Below, piece after piece: positions 14,389 through 17,059 of a stretch of DNA of 17,059 nucleotides (position 1 is its first letter; every line of letters begins with the position of its first letter). Source of the stretch: Candidatus Tayloriibacteriota bacterium (GTDB lineage: Bacteria; Patescibacteriota; Minisyncoccia; Phycocordibacterales; JARIHA01); NCBI GenBank assembly GCA_029288475.1, contig JARIHA010000061.1, positions 1 to 17,059 of the forward strand, read 5' to 3'. Below the pieces are notes generated by a model. The model was not told the DNA's origin and did not search any database. It saw nothing but the letters and a program-made list of their open reading frames with translations. A program made the translations under genes and the position numbers.

Positions 14389-15072
14389 TTAAGAAGCCGT
14401 GGGTTGAGGGACAATTCTGCGAACCACGAGGAAACGATAATAGGCATACCAATAATCGTCCCAACCATCGATACCTAGAGCACGACCGTTAGAGACAACG
14501 CTGAGGCGCGACACGCGTCGTTTACCAAATACTTCGCCAACGGAACCAAGACCAACAATTGGATACTTGCGCTGTTCTTCAGGATATTTGGCGCCATATG
14601 CCGTAATGTGTTCAATCTTGGCCGGTTCCCAGGGAATGGCAACGTCGGAGGTAAAAATCCTACGCATCACATCCTCAGAGAAAATAAAGCATCCAAAGTG
14701 TAACAGCTTGTGTTCGAATTCCACCTTGCCTTTGCCAACGATCGGAAAACGTCTGGCGTTAATATCCCTGCACCAGTTGTTGCCTTTACCATCATCGCCG
14801 TAATTACCAGTCGCAATCATTTGTTCAAGATTTTGATCGTAGTCAACCGTGAGGATATTCGCAGGTTTGCCGTCAGAGGCCAAGGCTTCGAGATGAAGCA
14901 GCTGACGGAACGTCTGGCGATCCACAGCTGAAAGATTAGCGTCAAATAGATCGGAAAGAAAACCTGACTGATAAAGCCGATTGAGGCCGGCCAACGTGGG
15001 ATCTTTTTGACGGATGAGGTTGAGGAGTTGAAACGCTTGATTGAATGTCGCTTTGTTCTCTACTTTACCCAT
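14389..15072 (-). CDS. Conserved hypothetical protein, CPR-type family
   Basis: The 227-residue soluble protein has no membrane segment or signal peptide. From memory it resembles a widespread but uncharacterised family of CPR genomes, marked by LTVDYDQNLEQMIATGNY at 94-111, INARRFPIVGKGKVEFE at 129-145, ITAYGAKYPEEQRKYPIVGLGS near 170-190, and a final DDYWYAYYRFLVVRR; this could not be verified here. Enrichment in aromatic residues at the C-terminus suggests a compact alpha/beta fold, but no catalytic motif is evident. AGGAAG ends five bases before the ATG (AGGA core seven bases), a good Shine-Dalgarno. The upstream region holds a large hairpin and a small palindrome. No function is assigned. 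Confidence 0.75.
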   Translation of the reverse strand: MGKVENKATFNQAFQLLNLIRQKDPTLAGLNRLYQSGFLSDLFDANLSAVDRQTFRQLLHLEALASDGKPANILTVDYDQNLEQMIATGNYGDDGKGNNWCRDINARRFPIVGKGKVEFEHKLLHFGCFIFSEDVMRRIFTSDVAIPWEPAKIEHITAYGAKYPEEQRKYPIVGLGSVGEVFGKRRVSRLSVVSNGRALGIDGWDDYWYAYYRFLVVRRIVPQPTAS

Positions 15073-15104
15073 AGGTGCTTCCTATTGATGCTCTATCCCC
15101 TGCG

Positions 15105-15135
15105 ATAGTAAATTTAGTAAGGGTAGGCTACACAA
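15105..15135 (-). promoter_or_regulatory. Possible promoter of the CPR-type hypothetical gene
   Basis: TTGTGT (15135-15130) with TTTACT at 17 bases (15112-15107), or TACTAT at 19 bases (15110-15105). Both are weak matches. The -35 overlaps the palindrome at 15132-15144. Confidence 0.3.
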
Positions 15136-15144
15136 GAATCTTGT
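15132..15144. promoter_or_regulatory. 13-base operator-like palindrome
   Basis: ACAAGA and TCTTGT surround one central base. It directly abuts the large hairpin at 15145-15198 and overlaps the possible -35 box of the downstream hypothetical gene. A repressor site is one reading; a second small stem-loop is another. Confidence 0.35.
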
Positions 15145-15198
15145 ATCGCCCTAGCCTAGAGAAGCCCACTTTTGTGAGCCACTTTAGGCTAGGGCGAT
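15145..15198. repeat. Long imperfect inverted repeat (25-bp arms, 4-base loop)
   Basis: The outer 14 bases (15145-15158 and 15185-15198) are a perfect inverted repeat containing CGCCCTAGCC. Inside, GAGAA pairs partly with CACTT, and GCCCAC pairs with GTGAGC with one mismatch, closing a TTTT loop. Both arms are exactly 25 bases. No T-run follows on either strand, so it is not a typical intrinsic terminator. It lies 30 bases after the rnhB stop and 72 bases before the next gene. The heptamer TAGGCTA occurs in the right arm and again at 15124-15130. Confidence 0.8.
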
Positions 15199-15228
15199 GT
15201 TCGCAAAAAAGATGTAAACGTACTGGCC

Positions 15229-15879
15229 TCATCTACTAGACAACTTTTGTAGGAAACTCTTACGATGAATAGCGCAAATGCCGTATTTGGCAATCTTTTG
15301 ATAATGACTTTTTGTGCCATATCCTTTATGAATTTCAAATGCGTACTCCGGATATTTACGAGCGATTCGCACAAGCTCCCTATCACGAGTGACCTTTGCC
15401 GCTATAGAAGCCAGCGCAATGACCTGCACCTTGCTGTCACCGCCGATTATGGTCTTCTGATAGAGGTACTCAGCAGGAGCTTTGAGCGAACCGTCCAAGA
15501 GAACAAAACACTCTTGCGGATCCTTGCCAAGGGTCTTCAGACACTCGGCCAATGCTGTCCTAATTGCCCAAGAGAGCCCTTTTGAATCAATAAGCTCAGG
15601 ACCAACAGAAGCAAGTGAATACTCTACGCGGCCGAGCTTTTGCGCAATGCAAATTTTCTCGAACCAGGCTTCCCTTCTTGTAGCGGTAAGCTGTTTCGAT
15701 TCTTTTACTCCTCGGAACTCAAGAGTTACTGCCGCACGATCTCCTACCGGCACAAGAAAAGCACCAAGAGTGACTGGTCCCGCAATCGGCCCACGCCCAA
15801 CCTCATCAATGCCGATCAAATATCTGGCCTCTTTCGGAATCTTTATTTGCATTGTTTTTATCTTTTTATGCACCTTCAT
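15229..15879 (-). CDS. rnhB: Ribonuclease HII
   Basis: RNase HII removes ribonucleotides and RNA primers from RNA-DNA hybrids. The 216-residue protein has the catalytic acids at Asp25 and Glu26 (GIDEVGRGPIAGP at 23-35), Asp129 (LLDGS at 127-131) and Asp166 (AKVTRDREL at 161-169). KESKQLT at 59-65, ASIAAKV at 157-163 and HKGYGTKSHY at 184-193 complete the family pattern. Met1 lies 8 bases after a TATAAT, which supports this start; Met10 is an alternative that would remove a basic extension. No Shine-Dalgarno is seen. The gene is divergent from dnaE, and the two -10 boxes overlap. Confidence 0.97.
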   Translation of the reverse strand: MKVHKKIKTMQIKIPKEARYLIGIDEVGRGPIAGPVTLGAFLVPVGDRAAVTLEFRGVKESKQLTATRREAWFEKICIAQKLGRVEYSLASVGPELIDSKGLSWAIRTALAECLKTLGKDPQECFVLLDGSLKAPAEYLYQKTIIGGDSKVQVIALASIAAKVTRDRELVRIARKYPEYAFEIHKGYGTKSHYQKIAKYGICAIHRKSFLQKLSSR

Positions 15880-15887
15880 TGTTCTGT

Positions 15888-15895
15888 ATTATAAT
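15888..15895. promoter_or_regulatory. Overlapping divergent -10 boxes of rnhB and dnaE
   Basis: TATAAT on the plus strand (15890-15895) and TATAAT on the minus strand (15893-15888) overlap by four bases in one palindrome. Distances to the ATGs are 10 bases (dnaE) and 8 bases (rnhB). Neither direction has a good -35 box. Confidence 0.6.
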
Positions 15896-15905
15896 ACGTT
15901 TATCT

Positions 15906-17059
15906 ATGCCATCGAAATTCGTCCATCTTCATGTACACAGCCATTACAGCCTGCTCAATGCCCTGCCGCAAATTCCTGATCTCGTCGCTGAAACAAAAAA
16001 ATACGACATGCCAGCCCTGGCACTAACCGATAACGGCAATCTCTACGGTGCTATTGAATTTTATAAAAAATGCAAAGATAAGGGCATCAAGCCAATCATC
16101 GGCATAGACGCATATGTAGCAGTAAGAACGCGCAATGACAAACAGGCTGGAGTCGATAATCGCCGCACGCGCCTAATCCTTTTAGCAAAAAATCTCGCTG
16201 GATACAAAAATCTCCTCAAGCTCGTAACTACTTCCCATCTGGAAGGTTTCTATTACAAACCCCGCATCGATAAGGAGCTCATTCATACTCACGCTGAAGG
16301 ATTGATCTGCATCCTTCCTTCTTTCAGCGCTCAAACCTCTCAATTTCTTAAAGCTTCCGACACAAAGGCCGCGGCAGAGCTTATTGAGGAATACAAAACC
16401 CTATACGGAGCAGAAAATGTCTTCCTTGAGATCACTCATCATCCTGAAATAGAAGGTCATATGGAATTGATGGAAAAGATCAAAGACTTGGCAAAAGGTA
16501 CTAGCACTCCGCTCGTAGCAGCTCATGATGTCTACTATCTTCACCCTGAAGACAAGAAAGCTCGAGACACCCTCGTTTCTATTCAAAACGGAGGCGACTT
16601 TAGCGAGAAGCGCGAATGGGGTGACAACAATGAAGACTTTTCTTTCACTAGTCCTGAGCAGATGCAGAAGTATTTTAAGACCATGCCCGAAGCAATCGAG
16701 AATACGATCAAGATCGCCGAGATGTGCAATCTTGATCTTGAACTCGGCAAATGGGTATTCCCCGATTACAAGGTAGAAAGCGGCCTTTCTTACAATGATG
16801 AGCTTAAGCGGCTTGTCTATGAAGGCATACCCAAACGAGGCCTCGAACAAACACCTGAAATACTTACCCGTATAGAATACGAATTGAACATCATTTTTAC
16901 CAAAGGATACGCTCCGTACTTTCTTGTAGTATCCGACCTCCTTCGATTTGCCCATGAGAATGGAATCCTTACCACCATTCGAGGATCAGTTGCAGGTTCG
17001 ATGGTTACCTATCTTGCAGGAATTACTAATGTAAACCCATTGGTCTACAAACTCCCCTT
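15906..17059 (+). CDS. dnaE: DNA polymerase III alpha subunit, 5' part
   Basis: This is the N-terminal part (384 codons and two bases) of the replicative polymerase. It starts MPSKFVHLHVHSHYSLL, the beginning of the PHP domain, and continues with LTDNGNLYGAIEFYKK at 40-55, GIKPIIGIDAYV at 60-71, and HDVYYLHPEDKKARD near 207-221. Near the end, GYAPYFLVVSDLLRFAHENGI and TTIRGSVAGSMVTYLAGITNVNPL begin the polymerase catalytic region; PHP ends well before that. Several positions that bind metal in exonuclease-active PHP domains look altered (Asn18, Asn43, Asp68, Tyr210). The gene runs off the window. The ATG follows a TATAAT by 10 bases and lacks a Shine-Dalgarno. Confidence 0.97.
   Translation, partial: MPSKFVHLHVHSHYSLLNALPQIPDLVAETKKYDMPALALTDNGNLYGAIEFYKKCKDKGIKPIIGIDAYVAVRTRNDKQAGVDNRRTRLILLAKNLAGYKNLLKLVTTSHLEGFYYKPRIDKELIHTHAEGLICILPSFSAQTSQFLKASDTKAAAELIEEYKTLYGAENVFLEITHHPEIEGHMELMEKIKDLAKGTSTPLVAAHDVYYLHPEDKKARDTLVSIQNGGDFSEKREWGDNNEDFSFTSPEQMQKYFKTMPEAIENTIKIAEMCNLDLELGKWVFPDYKVESGLSYNDELKRLVYEGIPKRGLEQTPEILTRIEYELNIIFTKGYAPYFLVVSDLLRFAHENGILTTIRGSVAGSMVTYLAGITNVNPLVYKLP

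Noticed and set aside
14279..14464. 61-codon minus-strand frame with a hydrophobic stretch (GFLILGIVCTLPLGILDLVY) overlapping the end of the 14389 gene
   Set aside because: It begins with TTG inside the other gene, has no Shine-Dalgarno and ends in featureless sequence. It could be a remnant of a membrane segment, but evidence is too thin for a gene call.
15145..15198. Integron attC site or ordinary rho-independent terminator
   Set aside because: No integron core-site consensus, no cassette array or integrase nearby, and no T-tract on either strand after the stem.
1..17059. Alternative genetic code (TGA as Gly, as in some CPR lineages)
   Set aside because: rnhB ends in TGA at its expected C-terminus, and no conserved domain is interrupted by an in-frame TGA.

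Overview
The window looks like a chromosome segment from a Candidate Phyla Radiation (Patescibacteria/Parcubacteria-type) bacterium. That assignment is an inference from four things: very compact housekeeping genes in moderate-GC DNA, a short SMC, a NusB protein fused to a Nudix domain, and a conserved hypothetical that I recall, without having checked, only from such genomes. Standard code 11 fits: TGA closes rnhB, and TAG and TAA are used elsewhere. No rRNA, tRNA, CRISPR array or transposase is visible.

Layout, left to right. Positions 1-2855 (minus): the first 951 codons of rpoB, whose 3' end lies outside the window, preceded by a leader of about 265 nt with a near-consensus promoter. 3143-4990 (minus): a short UDP-glucose-dehydrogenase-like enzyme behind a type IV prepilin-like protein with a LamG-like domain. 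5039-6742 (minus): trmD, a KH-domain gene (khpA/ylqC type) and rpsP, the classical rpsP neighbourhood without rimM or rplS, each gene apparently with its own promoter and two of them with their own terminator. 6816-8807 (plus): rnr (RNase R/II family). 8857-13311 (minus): rpmF, nusB-Nudix, rnc and smc in transcription order, with a terminator between rnc and smc. 13510-15072 (minus): two lineage-specific genes (a two-TM membrane protein and a soluble hypothetical), with a large hairpin upstream. 15229-15879 (minus): rnhB. 15906-17059 (plus): the 5' part of dnaE, divergent from rnhB.

Most of the content is RNA metabolism and the information-processing core: RNA polymerase, tRNA m1G37 methylation, small- and large-subunit ribosomal proteins, RNase R, RNase III, RNase HII, antitermination, chromosome organisation and the replicative polymerase.

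The main cross-cutting signal is promoter placement. For rpsP, rnr, smc, the prepilin, rnhB, rpmF and dnaE, a good -10 hexamer lies only 7-10 nt before the ATG and no usable Shine-Dalgarno is seen. This predicts leaderless or nearly leaderless mRNAs. The two genes at 13510-15072 instead have recognisable Shine-Dalgarno sequences and longer leaders. Other points worth a second look are an SMC with no room for a normal hinge, an acidic insertion in its ATPase head, the NusB-Nudix fusion, rifampicin-pocket substitutions in RpoB, a degenerate-looking PHP metal site in DnaE, and rnhB/dnaE promoters whose -10 boxes overlap.
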